This document shows positions 7,907-22,900 of a DNA stretch of 64,000 bases, piece after piece. How positions within the stretch are numbered: position 1 is the stretch's first letter; each line of letters starts with the position of its first letter. The DNA lies in NCBI GenBank assembly GCA_949825045.1, contig OX463822.1:1245001-1309000 (forward strand). The letters are read 5' to 3'. Made by a program: the position numbers and the translations under genes. The notes beneath the pieces were generated by a model that was given only the letters and a program-made list of their open reading frames with translations, was not told the DNA's origin and made no database searches. The stretch is from Argyresthia goedartella (lineage: Eukaryota; Arthropoda; Insecta; Lepidoptera; Argyresthiidae).

Positions 7907-10900
7907 CTAAGGGAGATAAGAGTTTATATTATAAACATTAACATCAACAAACAATTAAACACAAACAACAATTAAAGACACATACTTTGAATCTCTAGGC
8001 TAGTTAATATTTTGTGTTTTTTTTCATATGTTTGTTTAGTACTAATAGGGTATTTATCTATGGGACTTATTTATCACCTGAAATAAAAGTGAATTGATTT
8101 AAAATTCTTCTAGCCCCACACTAGGATATCCTGTGTCATGGGAACCAGAAAAAGCGACGTCGCACACATATACACACCCAAGACCTGGGGTTTCTTTCTT
8201 CCTCCGGGATTCGAACCTGGGACCACTCGCTTAGATGAAAGATCCTCGAAGCGCAACGGCACATAGTCCACGGACACGGGCAAACGAGCACATACATATT
8301 CATAGCATGTCATTTACCAACCATCAGTAATGAATGAGTAAGTTTCCTAGGAATTTAAGTCGCTTTTGAAAATTTTCATGATAAGGGGGCTTACCACAAT
8401 GTTTTTCCGATTCAAATTAGGTTCAAAACAAGAACATCACCATGGCAACCATTTCCATTCCATTTCGCCATAATGGGCTTTATTTACCTAATACCCAAGA
8501 CTTGTTTTAGACGGTCACGGTAATTTTGCGGATCAAATTAGGTTCCAAATCTGAATCGGCATAAGACGTTGTGGTAACCCCCAAGGCCAGTAGTAGCTCG
8601 ATTATGTTCCTTCAACTTCAACTTCAAAATATTTATTTCAAAATAGATTCTTACGAATACTTTTTGAATGTCATTTGAATCTATATAACGCAAGAAAAAC
8701 TAGTACCGCTTCGGAAAGTGTTACGGCAGCGGAGAAGAAGCGGCGCAAGAAACACGTAAACTGCAACACGGCCTACTTTTCTTTCGTTTATTTATTATTA
8801 TTATTATTAAGAGCTCAACGTGTCCCACTGCTGGGCAAAGGCCTCTCCCCTTTTTCCACCCTTTGCGGTCCTAAGCGGACACCCACCAGTTCGTATCCCA
8901 GAGACCCGACTCATCACTCGCATCTTTTTCTGGGTCGGCCACGCTTTCTCTTTGCATTTTCTGGGAGCCAGTCTGTGGATATCTTAGCCCATCAATTCGG
9001 TTGCATCCGAGCAACGTGGCCGGCCCAGTCCCACTTCAATGGGGCCGCCTTCTGAGCTACATCTATTATTTTGGAGCGCAACTTCGTATTCCGGACCCTA
9101 TCTAGGAGCCGGACTCCGAGAATGCTATGCTCCATGTTTCTTTAAGAAACCCCGAGTGTGAATCTTTGCGCGTCAGTCAAAGACCAGGTTTGGACACGGT
9201 TGGTAAGGATGGAGAGAGCACATGTCCATGACCTTGCGTTTCAGAGGGACAATGGAAGTTTTACCTTCGTAAGTTTCTTTTCGAAATGTTATTTTTTTTT
9301 CAAATATAGATCTTGTGTTACAAACCTAAGCGTGGTTCCTGCGCTGCGCTGGAAAATCAGAGCTCCATACCTGTTTTTCATTAAAGTAATCATCTAACCT
9401 ATAATATGCTTTATAGCATAATGTTTTTTTAACTATGCCTTTAATTTTTTTTCTCTGACAAATTGAACACCTCTATACACAACCCGATTACTGTAAAATT
9501 GAAATATCAACAAAACAGTCACATGGCTGTAATAATGGGAGCCAACTTCGAGAGACTTCAGCGACAAAATAATATGTAATGTAATATTTCATTTTATTTA
9601 TTTTTATTTTATTTTATTAATTTAACAAAAATCCACAGCCGTTCAAATACAATAAACTTATAAGTAAACTTAGAATTGAGCCAATTAAGGATTTTACTAT
9701 GTAGAACTTAAGATATAAAAGACATTAATTTTTGAAAGACAGTAGGTACAGCAGGTACTACACAACAAGTTAGTGAAAGTGTGGGTGTAAGTGTTTGTGT
9801 GTGTGCATGTGTGTTTCGGGGGGGATCCAGTGGAGAAACATAAGCATGAAAGTTTATTAATTGGGAGTTCTGATAGTTAGGCAATATAACACACGGCTGG
9901 TGCGTTGCGCGCGCTTCGCCAGTATCTTTGCTCGTACTTGACTTGGCACTGCCGTGTATCTTCACAGTCGCTTTCAATGAAAATTCGTGTGAAATAATCG
10001 CGTTATGCCCAAGTTCGATTTCACGTAACACCAATGTCTTACGTCAATTTGAAGTTGGCAAACAGCATTCCAAACATCAATTTGTAAGGAATCGGGATAT
10101 ATGGCAGAAATACAGAATAGAGCTACAATCAACGTTACTAAGTACTATCTAAATCCCGTAAACTCGGGTGAACCCTAAAGCGGAACGTATACAGGCCAAC
10201 GCCTTGCACACTATTTACTTAGCAATTATTATTGTATAAATTTAGCAACATCTTATACCTAACTGCCACTTACTTACATCAACTGCTAGTGAACAGAACC
10301 GAACCACATCAGCGTTCTACTTTTGTATTACTTGATAATAAACGTCAGTTATTAAACTCGGAACTGGATTTAACTACAACTGTCCACCCCTAACGAACGA
10401 AGCAACCGGCTGCGGCAACTGTGTTCTTCATGATGTTTGTAGCGATGTACTTTGGCGATTGCTTTACGGTGATATTTGATATTTTCGACACAGAGTGCAT
10501 TCCTATCCTACTAGCGCGCTTAGAGAACATGGGTGTGCGCGGCTCCCCCTTAAGATGGTTTACTGACTACCTAACTAACCGCAAACAAGCTGTGCGCATA
10601 GAAAAGCTCTTGAGTGGGAGTGCCTCATGCATGTATGGTGTACCACAAGGCAGTACGCTGGGGCCGACCCTATTTTTGGTATACATCAATGAACTCTGTA
10701 AACTGGATATGATAGGAGCTAACCTGATAATGTTTGCTGACGATACGGTCATTCTCTTTCATGAGACAAATTGGACCAAAGTGCAACGTCTAGCTAAGAC
10801 AGGACTAGCTAAGGTGACATGTTGGCTGGAGGACAGTCTGTCATCGCTTAATACGATGAAGACCAAATATTTGTGCTTCAGTAAAACTGCTGCTGGAAGT

Positions 10901-13900
10901 CCAGAACAAAACTTCAAGCTTACTATACACACGTATCCATGCAACAGAGAATTAGTGGAAGGTGTTATGTGCGGTTGTGAAACTCTCTTGAGGGTGCCCA
11001 GCATAAAGTACCTTGGTGTCGTTGTAGATGATAACCTACACTGGGGTCCGCACATAACAGCGACAGCTAAAAGGATACGTAAGCTCATATTTGTATTCAA
11101 GCACCTCCGTTTAAATGCAAATAGAACTCTGCTTTTACAGACTTATAGCGCCTTATGCCACTGCGTGATTGAGTACTGCATCTGTGCTTGGGGAGGTGCT
11201 CGCAAAACTATTCTACTGGAGGCCGAGCGCGCCCAGCGTGCCGTGCTTAAAGTTCTTCTGTACGCGCCCTGGCGGCACCCCACCACGCTTGTGTATAAAG
11301 AATCCAATGTGCTTACCATCAGGCAGACCTTTATATTAAAATGTATTAGGCGATATCATAGTCGTACAGTCCCGCTCTTACCTGTAAGAACCAAGAGGAT
11401 TTATCGTTTTCCAGTTCCACGTGCCATAAGTGCTTTTGCGCGTAGGCACTACAACTATGTAACACCTCGCTTGTACAGTACTATACACAATAAATTAAAT
11501 ATCTCAAAAGAAAGAAACTACACTTTAAAAAACAGAGTCTACACCTGGCTGAGATCCCACGATTATGAGGGCACCGAAAGCTTAATGGACTCTGCGTACT
11601 AAAACCATTAAGATAAGTATATTACACTTACATTCACCACACTGCACTCACTACAAGCCTAACACACACACCTACACTAACAACTACACCTACACTACAC
11701 TTGATAACTCTGGTTAATTATTATAATTCTTAAATTTTCTGTCTACTATATAAAATCTTTTTGTTTTTGTAATTAATGTACATGCTTAACTACTTTATTA
11801 ATTTCACAAACATTGTGACTATAATCGGGAAGAACTGTTTCCCTAGATACAGTTTAAACTAGTTAGGGAGACAGGGATCCACCAATATGGAATAAGGATT
11901 TACTGTGAATAAATATTTTTTCTTTTCTTTCTTTTCTTTTCATATAGATATCGTTCCTCCGTTCCTCTTCATCGTAATAGGTATCGCGCGATATAATTTG
12001 TGTTCGTCATCGCTTATAAGCGGTAAGTGTAACTCGAAGAGTAGGTAGTTGTCACTTATTCTTGCTTTTACGTAGATAAGTTTGTACATTTCTTTGATGT
12101 TTTGCTGAAAGTTCTTGACGGGTAGTGATAGTCGTTTTGACATTCTAGTTGATATGTGACTGAGTTGCTCGATCAGCTGAGCTGGAGTGAAGAGTATTTG
12201 ATCGATGCAGAGTTTGATGTTTTTTTTTGTGTTCCAATATGAAGTGAGGTCGTAATAAACCAGTAGAGTCCACATGTCGTGTATCAGTTGTATGTTGTCG
12301 ATTTCATCGAAATAGATCGGTCGATTCCCGTCTATTGGGTTAATGCTGTAGGCTGTTGATCTTGTAGCGGCGCTACTGATTGAAGCTGGTGATTTTGCTT
12401 CCTCTGGTTCGAGACTCTTTCATTGTTGGGGTTGTCTTCTTTTATTCTTCTTGGGAATCCAGCTTGACTTCTGGTTCTAAAGTGTTGCTCGGTAGTGGGG
12501 CCAGTTTGTTGATAGGTCGTTTCAGTGTACCACCCTTAGCTTTCAGAGTGACGACCCGTGTGTTGCCGTCGCTTCCCGGAAATAGGTCTATCACTTTTCC
12601 CATAGCCCATTTTCCAGGTGGCAGGTTTGCTTCCTTTATTAGTACAAGATCGCCTTCTTTCAGGTTTTCTCGTTTCTGTTGACATTTTGTTCGAAGTTGT
12701 TGTTGATGAAGGCATTCATTGGACTACCTTTTCCAAAAGTGTTGATGCATCATTTCTGTTAATCTCCATCTGTTCCTGAGATCGATATGTTTAATGTCAC
12801 TGTGGTCATCTTATTACAGTGACATGATGGAACTTCTGGGATGGTAAGGAAGTGTCATGGCTGTGTTAAGTACTCGATGTCATCTGGGTCTCCTGAGATA
12901 GGACAAAGAGGGCAGCTGTTTAAACAGGCTTCGATTTGGTGCAGTAGTGTCGAAAACTGCTCAAATGTCAGCTTTTGATCTCCAAGGACCCTCATGAAGA
13001 ACACAGAAACCGAACCGCACAAATCATGGAAAACACGCCCGCAACAGAATGGCGGTACGTGAAATCGGGAGAAAATCCAGCTGATTGTGCAACCAGAGGT
13101 CTCCTGCCCACACAACTAAAAACCTTCAACTTATGGTGGGTTGGACCTCAATGCTTACCTGACTGGAACAAATAGGAAATGAGTTCGAAATCTACAATTA
13201 ACGAACTCGAAGTCCACCAAACGTGTGTGTCAGCAATATCTACACAAACACATGTCGAGGCGACGAATTCAACATCGGTCATCAAAACATTGCTTGCGTC
13301 GCGCAGTTCGTTAGTGCATATTACAAGAATAATCAGTTGGTTGCTGAGATTTAAAGAAAAAACAACTTCGAAGCGAACATTTGAAAACTATCTGGTACTG
13401 CAAGAACTTGAAAAAGCAAGAAACATTGTCATCAAGGCCACCCAAACGGAAGAATTTGGAGATGACTTGGAAAACATAAAGAAAACTGGATCCGTGAGCA
13501 AGAAAAGTCAACTTCTGCAACTGTCACCCTTCATAGACGACAACGGTATACTGAGAGTTGGAGTACGTTTACAAGCGCAGAAGCGCTACACTACTATACG
13601 AAACATCCTATTATTGAACCTCACAGCGGCCGCCTAACTGAACTGGTCATCGAGCTGACCCACAAGCAAACTTTGCACGGCGGTCCCCGCCTAACTAAAC
13701 TGGTCATCGAGCTGACCCACAAGAAAACTTTGCACGGCGGTCCCCGCCTAACTGAACTGGTCATCGAGCTGACCCAAAAGAAAACTTTGCACGGCGGTCC
13801 CCGCCTAACTGAACTGGTCCTCGAGCTGAGCCACAAGCAAACTTGGCACGGCGGTCCCCGCCTAACTGAACTGTCATCGAGCTGACCCACAAGAAAACAT

Positions 13901-16900
13901 TGCACGGCGGTCCCCGCCTAACTGAACTGGTCATCGAGCTGAGCCATAAGCAAACTTGGTACGGCGGTCCCCGCCTAACTGAGATGGTCATCGAGCTGAC
14001 CCACAAGCAAACTTTTCACGGCGGTCCCCGCCTAACTGAACTGGTCATCGAGCTGACCCACAAGCAAACTTTGCACGGTGGTACCCGCCTAACTGAACTG
14101 GTCATCAAGCTGACCCACAAGCAAACTTTGCACGGCGGTCCCCTGGCGTAACGTTAGCCAAATTAAGGCATCGGTATTGGGTCGTTGGAGGAAATAGAGC
14201 TGTGAAAAAACAACTCCGGCTTTGTACACTTGCCACAGATACAGATCTAGCAAGACCGAACAGATCATGGGAAATCTGTCGAGTGTAAGTATAACACCGT
14301 CGCGTCCCTTCACTCACCCAGGGGTAGATTTCACCGGGCACGTGGAGATAAAAATAAACAAAGGCAGAGGAGTGAAGACAAGCAAAGGCTACATAGCCAT
14401 CTTCATCTGCATGGTCACGAAAGCCGTACACATAGAACTCGTGTCGGGTATGAAGTCATCAACATTCCTCGCGGCTTTGAAGAGAATGTGTGCCAAAAGG
14501 GGTACCCCAAAACATATGAAATCAGATAATGGCTCCAACTTTTTAGGGGCGGCAAGGGCCCTACGACAAGAATTCAAGTCCTTCAAGACGCTGATGTCCC
14601 CAGAATTCTGTAGTGAAGTCAACTCCTTAGAGATACAGTGGCACTTCAATCCACCACTGGCTCCAGAAGCAGGAGGACTATGGGAAGCTGAAGTACGATC
14701 AGCAAAACATCACCTGAAGAGAGTCCTTGGAGATCAAAAGCTGACATTTGAGCAGTTCGAGACAGAGAACTACTGCACCAAATCGAAGCCTTTTTAAACA
14801 GCCGCCCTCCTTGTCCTATCTCAGAAGTCCCAGATGACATCGAGTACTTAACACAGCCAGGACACTTCCTCTAGGGAAGTCCCATCAGTACCAGTCACTG
14901 TACCAAGATGACCACAGTGACGTTAAAGTCAAAGTCAAAGATATTTATTTGCAAATATAGGTGCTTATGATGTTAGGTACAATTTGTGAACTTAACTATA
15001 TTTTATCCTATAAGGATGTGCAAATATTATGAAAAATACAATTATAAAATAGAAATATGAAAAAGCCACATCGAGAGATCAGTTATTAGTTACAATTATA
15101 ATGTCTATTGATAATGTATGTCAATTTAAAATAGGCAAAAAATAATGAAAATAATGTTTATGGAATGTCAAATTATACAATAATACAAATGTCAAATTAG
15201 ATTAAGCAAGTCCTACAAAGTAATAAAATTACAGGTAATAGTAGTTGTTGTCCATATAAGATGTCAATTGCATGTTTTACATTTGTCCTGTAAAAACTCT
15301 GTGACACTGTAATATGCTTTGTCGATCAATAATTTAAATAAAGCATTCTTCAATGCCTGTATATTGTCTAACCTTCTTATTGTATCCGGAAGGGCATTAT
15401 AGATTATCGGAGCCATTCCAAATATGTTTCTTCTTGTGAGGGAGCTCTTACATTTTGCAACGCCTAATTTGTCGGCATATCGAATGCTATTCATTTTTCT
15501 AAACAACCCTAAATTTGTTTTTACAAATTTGACTATTTCAAAAATGTAGAGATAAGGCAGTGTTAAAATTTTCAATTTAATGAAGTGAGGCTTACACGTA
15601 TTTCTTTGTTTTAGTTTGCACAGAGCTCTAACACACTTTTTCTGGGCTTTAAATGCTATTCCTTTATCTGTTGAGTTACCCCAAAATATTACACCATATC
15701 TTAATATTGATCCTGCATAGGCGTGGTATGCAGCTAGAGCAGCCTTTTGGTTTGTGACCTTTGAAAGTCTGTATAGTGCATAAGAGCATTGTGCCAATCT
15801 TTTGCAAACGCTGTAAACTTGCTCTTTCCATGAAAGATTATTATCAATTTGCAGACCTAGAAAATTGGTGACTTTTGCTTCGTCTATGGTTTTTCCAGAA
15901 TGTCTAACATTTAGGTTATACTTCGGGTCGCCTCGAAGAGCAAATGACATCAGCTTTGTTTTACTTAAGTTAATGTTAAGGTTGTTTCTTCCTAGCCATT
16001 CTATTATAGAACCTAGTGCGTTATTAATATTTATCTGATGATTTTCGAGATTTTCGTGTCTAAATACAGCAGTACAATTTTGGGGAGGTCAATAATGTAT
16101 GTAAGAAAGAGTAGCGGGCCTAGTACACTCCCCTGTGGTACACCAAAAGACACAGTTAGTGCCTTCGAATAGTATTTTATATCCTCTTTAGTGTTAGGGC
16201 AAATTTTGTTTATTTGAGTCATTTGTTTCCTACCACTTAAGTAAGATTTTATAAGTTCAAAAATATTCCCTCTAACTCCGTATGATTCTAGTTTGTTTAG
16301 AAGTGTAGAGTGATCGACAAAATCAAAGGCCTTCGTTAAGTCCATGTACATTGCCGATACTGGTACTCTGTCGTCCATGCTTATAGACACTTTAAGAAGA
16401 AAGTCATATATGGCCATATCTATTGTTAAGTTCTTTCTAAAACCTTTTTGTTCTGGAGCGAGAATATTATTATTTTCAAGGTAGTTATAAAGTTGATTAT
16501 AGATCACTTTCTCAAATATCTTTGAAAATATAGGAAAAAGAGCAATTGGTCTGTAGAATGTCATGTTTTCCTTATTTTCCTTTTTAAATACTGGTTTGAT
16601 TATTGAGGTGTTAAGTCTCTCTGGGAAAGTACCATTTTCAATACAGAGGTTAGTAATGTGGGTGATGACTGGGGCTATTTTAACAGCAACTTCTTTTATA
16701 ACCTTCGTTGTGATATCATCGTTGCCTACGCTGTTTGTATTCTTCAAACTCTTATTAATTAATAATATATCGCGATTAGTTGTTGGAGACATGAACATTG
16801 AATTGCATATTCTCATTTGATTTTTATTTGCGTTGTAAGTGTTTCCATTGTTGGATACTTGGTTAATATAAAATTCATTAAAAGATTCAGCTATTTCCTG

Positions 16901-19900
16901 GGGGTCTGTTATTTCTCTATCACTATGTATAATTTTATTTATTTCTTCTTTTGGATAATTATTTCTTATAGAATTATTTATTATTTGCCATGTCATTTTG
17001 GATTTATTTAGTGATGTCAATATATGGTAATTATTTTGGGATGTTTGTGTTAAGTTAATTATTTGGTTCAATTTTTTTGAGTATAATTTAAGTGTTTGTT
17101 TATTTTCCAGGCATGGATTGGTTCTATATTTCCACAGTAGCATGCGTTTCCGTTTTGAACAAAGTTTGATCCCTCGTGATATCCACTTTGGTTGTTTTCT
17201 CGTTGTATTTTTAATTCTGGTTACTGGAAAACAAAGGTCGTAGAACATTTTAAACAGGTCATGAAATGCGTTGAAAGCTTCATTTGCGTTGCGGCATGAG
17301 AGAATATCGTGAAATGTTAAGCTTGATAAGCATTCCTGAAATCTATGAATGTTTTCTTGGCACATATCTCTTCTTATTGTAAACCAGAAGGGGAAAATAC
17401 AGGTCTTCTTCACTGGAAAACGAAATATTTGTGCCGTATGGTCCGACATGGCTAACTCAACCACTTCATATTTGCATCCTTTTATATTGTGCCCTATATT
17501 ATCAATACATGTTTGACTTCTAATTCGAGTTGGTTCATTGATAGACAGTTTTAAGTTATATGATGCTAGTAGGTTGTCAAATTGTAATGATGCTCTACTT
17601 CTCTTTAGCCTGTCTATATTAAAATCGCCACACAAAATTACATTTTTTGATTTTAATTTTGCAAGGTCAAGAACTGCTTCCACAGTGTTAAAGAATGTAT
17701 TGTAGCTTGCGGTTGTGTATACGGGGACTCTATACATGCACATTATTATTGTGTCATGGGCCAATAATTTAATCGCACTGCATTCGACTACATTCGGGAT
17801 ACTTTTCTGGTTAACTTCGTCCACTACTTTGTATTTAAGATGGTTATTGACTAGGATACAGGAACCTCCGGCTCTATTTTTTCTTGAAAATGAAGATGCA
17901 AGTATGTAGTTAGGTATGTTTAAGCATTGATTATCACTTTCAATCATATTATGTTCCGTAATGCATAAAATGTCAATATTTTCATTTTTATTTTTTAAGT
18001 CATCTAAATTAATTGTCAATATACATAGTCAGGTCATAAGTTCTGTCACATGTGCAATATGAAATAATTTAGACATGTTTATTATTTATGTAAACATTTA
18101 TATAGCAAAATCAACTTAATAAAACCTAGATTCTTATGGTAATAAAGTTTATTCAAAATGACTCCCGCGATTTTGAATACAGGCCTTTATTCTGCGCGGC
18201 CAGTCGTCTATCGCAGCACGAACGAGGTCCATGTCAATATCGGCGGCTGCCTCAAGGATGCCTTGAGTGACTCCAAATCAGGATGAGGCTTTGAGCAGGC
18301 CTTTTCCTCCAAGTGTTGCCATATCTTGTAATCTAACGGACTCAAATCTGGACTGGAGGAGGGCCAGTCTTCGTGCCGGATGAAATCGATTTCACGCGCC
18401 GCCAGCCAGTCTTGTGTGCTTTTCGCTCTATGAGCTGGCGCAGAATCTTGTTGGAATACCCAGTGCCTGTTATTAAACATGGTATGAGAAACAGGTTCCA
18501 CAAGGTTCTTGAGGACTGTATTTTGATACACAACTGCATTCGTTTTTACGCCTTTCTCACAAAAATGTACCTCAGTTAAGCCCCAATAAGAGACTCCCAA
18601 CCAAACCATGAGCGAGGATGGAAAATGACCTCGTTGGACACGCGGAATACGGTTGCTCGCTTCTTCACTGCTGTGTGCGTACACCTTATCATTTTGTTTG
18701 TTGAAGCTCTCTTCCACGGTGAAAATTTTTTCATCCGAAAAAAGAATTTCCCGATGCTTTTTTCCCGCGTACCGCTTCAACAAAGCGCGGCATCTCTTCA
18801 GTCTCAGGTCCATTAAACGAGCGTCCAAACGATGTCCTGTTTTTCTTCGATATGCCCTAAGCCCTAAGTCTTCATTTAACACCCTTTTCACCGTGGTCCT
18901 GCTTAACCCCATCTGAAGGGCCAACAGTTTCTGCTTACGTATGGGATTTCTTTGAATTCGCGCCTTCACAGCTTTTATCACTTCTGGAGTCCTAACAGAG
19001 CGAGGGCGACCACTTCTTGACCTGTCATATACACTAGAGTCTTCATTGTATCGTTTTATGGTACGATAAACGAATCTTTTGGTTATATTCAAATTTTTCA
19101 GTAAGTCGAAAATCTGAATTGGCGCGTAACCACAACGATGCAACGCAATAACTGCGACACGGTCTTCTTTAAGTGTCCACTCCATATTTAAAAATGAGGA
19201 AAATTCCAAAAATTACACATTTTTATTTTCATGAAAAATTCGAAATTCGAATTCAATAAACTTTTTTGTGGCCAGCGTTCTAAATTCAAAAGTTTTTATT
19301 GTGTGACAGAACTTATGACCTGACTGTGTATGTTGTTTACTAACTAGTCCGTTTATATTTTGATGTAGAATATTAAGTGTGGTATAGATAAATTTGTTTC
19401 CTATATTTTTCATATCATTGGATTTATTCATTGTAAGGGGGTTAGTATCACATTTTTTTTGTAGAGTCTCGAAAAAGTTTATTAGTATTATTATATGCGA
19501 TCCTTTTGAAGTATAATGGGATGGTCCCTTTCATACTGACAGGTTAAACATATATATCTCAGGAACAGATCGAGATTAACAGAAATGATGCATCAACACT
19601 TTTGAAAAAGATGGTCCAATGAATACCTTCATCAACTACAACTTCATAAACCTGGAAGAAGAGGATGTATGACATCTAAAAATAACCTTTTATGTCATGC
19701 ATACCATCCCATCTACGACACATACGGAAATAAAATACCGTGCGCAGCAAAAATGATAAGTCAACAGACTGGAATCCAGTGCGAGGTCGTACAAGTTCCT
19801 TGCACCGACAAATGGATCAAATTACATCAACAAAACGTATGGCTGTTCACTTGTTGCGGAGCGTGTCAACTTCGAGTGATATGCGAGAATGAAGTTGCAG

Positions 19901-22900
19901 CGTCAACAGTAACTACGAGCAGCACAGGCCTCCTTGTGTAGTGTGTCACAACCTTTAGCCGATACGTCTCTATAATAACCAATGTCTGTGTCCATCCTTA
20001 GTCAATAAACGCCCGTCTTTGAACCAACAAACACGTCTCTCACTACATCCCATAGGCCCATCCCTACATGGCGACCTAGCCAGGCCAGCCTGCCCTAAAA
20101 GGCAGTGCTGCGCCGAATGGCATATTTCGTGTAAAGTGAAATGATATTTTGGACTAAATGTGAAATAAAATGTGAAAAGGACAAAAAGTGCTAAAATTAT
20201 ACCTAAATAACTACTGTAAGAAAATTATACCTTTATACATATAAATAAACTGTTAATAGATTCAATATATCAGGAACTACTTAAATAGATAAAATAATGG
20301 ACATTTAAATGAAGATTAAAATTACATAAAAATTATATACCTACAAAATTAAGAAGACCGCAAAATAAAACTAGAACCAAAAGCAGAACCAGTGACCAAA
20401 TTAAAAAACAAAATAACCTAAAAACCCAAATTATAAAGAGGATTCCTGCCGGGTGCCAGGTGATTTGTGCAAGCCTAGATGATGTGCGATGCAGGGCGCA
20501 GGGCGAATTGTACGCTGCACAATGTACGGGTCCGATGAGGAGCAGCTGGGAGATGTTGTCCCGGAGTGATGAGCTGCAGCACCACGCAGTAGGAATGATA
20601 GGCACCACGTGAAGTCTTCATGAGTGAGTCGTGACCAATTTTTTCCAATTCCATGTCAATGAATTATACATTTTATGCGAGTTAATTTGATTTATTTTAT
20701 CAGATGTTGTTTTGTGTGTTAAATAATATTGACGGAAATTGTTAATTTGGATATAAAAGAAAAATAATGATGGAATAGAAATTGAATATTTAAGTAAGTA
20801 TTTTATAAATGATTTGTAGTATTTACTTTACACCCCTGAATATGGTGTACTTAATAAATAATTCAGATTAATTTGTAAAGGGTTGACGACAAGAACTACA
20901 TTTTTTTAAATAATTTAGTTTGATGATGAATGAGTTAAAGGATGACATTGATTGTGTGGCGTATGTTTGTGTGTATTTTTTCCAGTGAATTTATAATTTT
21001 AAATTGTAAAGTATTTACAATAATTGTCTTAGTAACATATCCAGTTAGTACGTATTCAAACCATATTTGCATGTAACGCGATGCAATACAATACAGTTAA
21101 CAACAGAGTACCAAATTAGGGGACCACCGTGAATTTGTTTTAGTTCTGACAAAAATGGATCGTGACGATACCTACCAGCTCTTATTACAGGTGCAGATGA
21201 GCAACAGTAATGATAATGAATTCATTAGAAACCGTATGTGGTGATGGATGTTTGTTTAGAGTTCAGCAGAGAAATTAAGTATGGAACCGTATGGATGTTA
21301 AATAGATACCAAGGTTAAAATTGCATTGGTGGGGGTGGGATTACATTGAAAGTTTATGAAAATGATGATGTATAATAAATGTATGATATTTTTTATATTA
21401 TTATTACAGGATGCTGATAATATTTAGTATATTGAAAGATGTTTGATCGGAACAGTAAGTGATGTTTAAGGAAAGATTGATTTGTTTATTTATGTATGAC
21501 TATGACATTTTGTTGTCTAGAGATGAGTTAAGTAGAAGAGTGATTATGTAAGTTTTTAGATATCTCAGAATGTTGATTTTTTATGGCAGTGTTTAAGGCG
21601 AAGGAGACGAGATATTTAATTACAAACTACAAAGGAAAGTCGTATTTTGTATGGACAAGAAAGATAGTGTTATTTTGAAGGAAAGGTAAATAAGTTTGAT
21701 TTGTTAATTGTGACAAAAAGAATACCGTATGGAATGTTGATAAGTACTCAATTGCAATGGGTAAGTTAGCTAGGAATACTTCGTTTGGTAAGGTTTCTAT
21801 TAACAGTTGGACTGATCATCTGACATGTTAGAGAGATAATTAAAATTCGAAGGATTCATTTGGAATGAGTTTAAGTTATGTTTTGAGTAAGATACGTGAT
21901 TATTGGCGAGTCTAATATGTTATTGTATAATCATCAAAGTCAAAAGGTACAAGGTACAAGGCACGAATCCTTCCTTTTCGATCATGATGTTGACGAGTTT
22001 CCTTCGTGAGAAAGTTGGATATCGATGACCTAATAAGCTCGCGAGCAGGCTCAGGCAGGTAGACCTGGAGCCAGGTACTAGTAGTCTATGTATTTAAGTA
22101 TTGTTATGAAAAGTATCATATGAAGTAAATACCAATGTGTATAAAAAGTACCTATAAATGTGCACTCACTACATGTGAATATTAAGGGTCCGGATCCCGA
22201 TAATTAAAGTACCTATATGAAGTGATAAGGAGATTATAATAAAGACTTTGTTTGAAAGAGATTGTTTATGAAAAGAAAAGTACATTTTGATGGGTTTTGA
22301 AAAGATGGTTATTATATTATGTTTATGTAGAGTGTGTTTTGGATAAGAAAGTAATAATGAGATATATGACAAATATAAAAATGGTATTTACTAGATATAT
22401 GAAAAAAAAAAGAAGTTTGAATAAAACATAGACAAAGAGTTATAAAGAATGTCAAAGGATATAAAGTTATAATTTTCTTGTAAAATTTTGAGAGTATGTA
22501 GTAAATTAGAAGTATTGTTTTTGTTATTGAGAGCATGTACTTAAGTAGAGAGGAAAGTCTGTTTTTGTTGTCTGGTATGCAAGTAAGAAAATGAATGAGT
22601 TAAAATATTGCTGAAAGAGAAAGCAAAAATAAATAAACATTATTGTCGCCAACACTACCCTACCCTATACTACCTACTACAAATTCTTTTTTACCAACAG
22701 TTTGCGTTTAGTATTTGAATCTTTTTTATCGACGTAGGTTTTAATTATTTACCTATCATGTATCTTTACTTTTAGAATGGTGGATTATAAACCACATTAT
22801 ACCCATAGTAATAGTAAACAACCTATGTATGGTTAATTTTTATATTATTAACAGTAAACATGTATCGTTTTCATACCTATATTTTTGCAATGGCGGTGTA

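Larger units (their letters stand above)
14935..19440 (-). mobile_element. jockey/CR1-group LINE (copy A), interrupted by a maT mariner
   Basis: The 3' UTR and tail (agtcaaagtcaaagatattt) start at 14935. The ORF2 pieces follow at 15264-15950, 16031-18019 and 19213-19431. A mariner splits it at 18024-19328. Removing that element brings the endonuclease halves next to each other. Confidence 0.85.

Noticed and set aside
10320..10400. Possible LTR end resembling 43395-43450
   Set aside because: Only a short similarity (attaaactcggRac); no TG…CA borders or target duplication could be found.
13631..14142. Regular repeats as a possible CRISPR array
   Set aside because: Units are contiguous with no variable spacers, are coding-derived, and the host is an animal genome.
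13673..14151. Open frames on both strands made of 19-residue repeats
   Set aside because: They are frames of the 57-bp minisatellite inside a broken BEL integrase; not separate repeat proteins.
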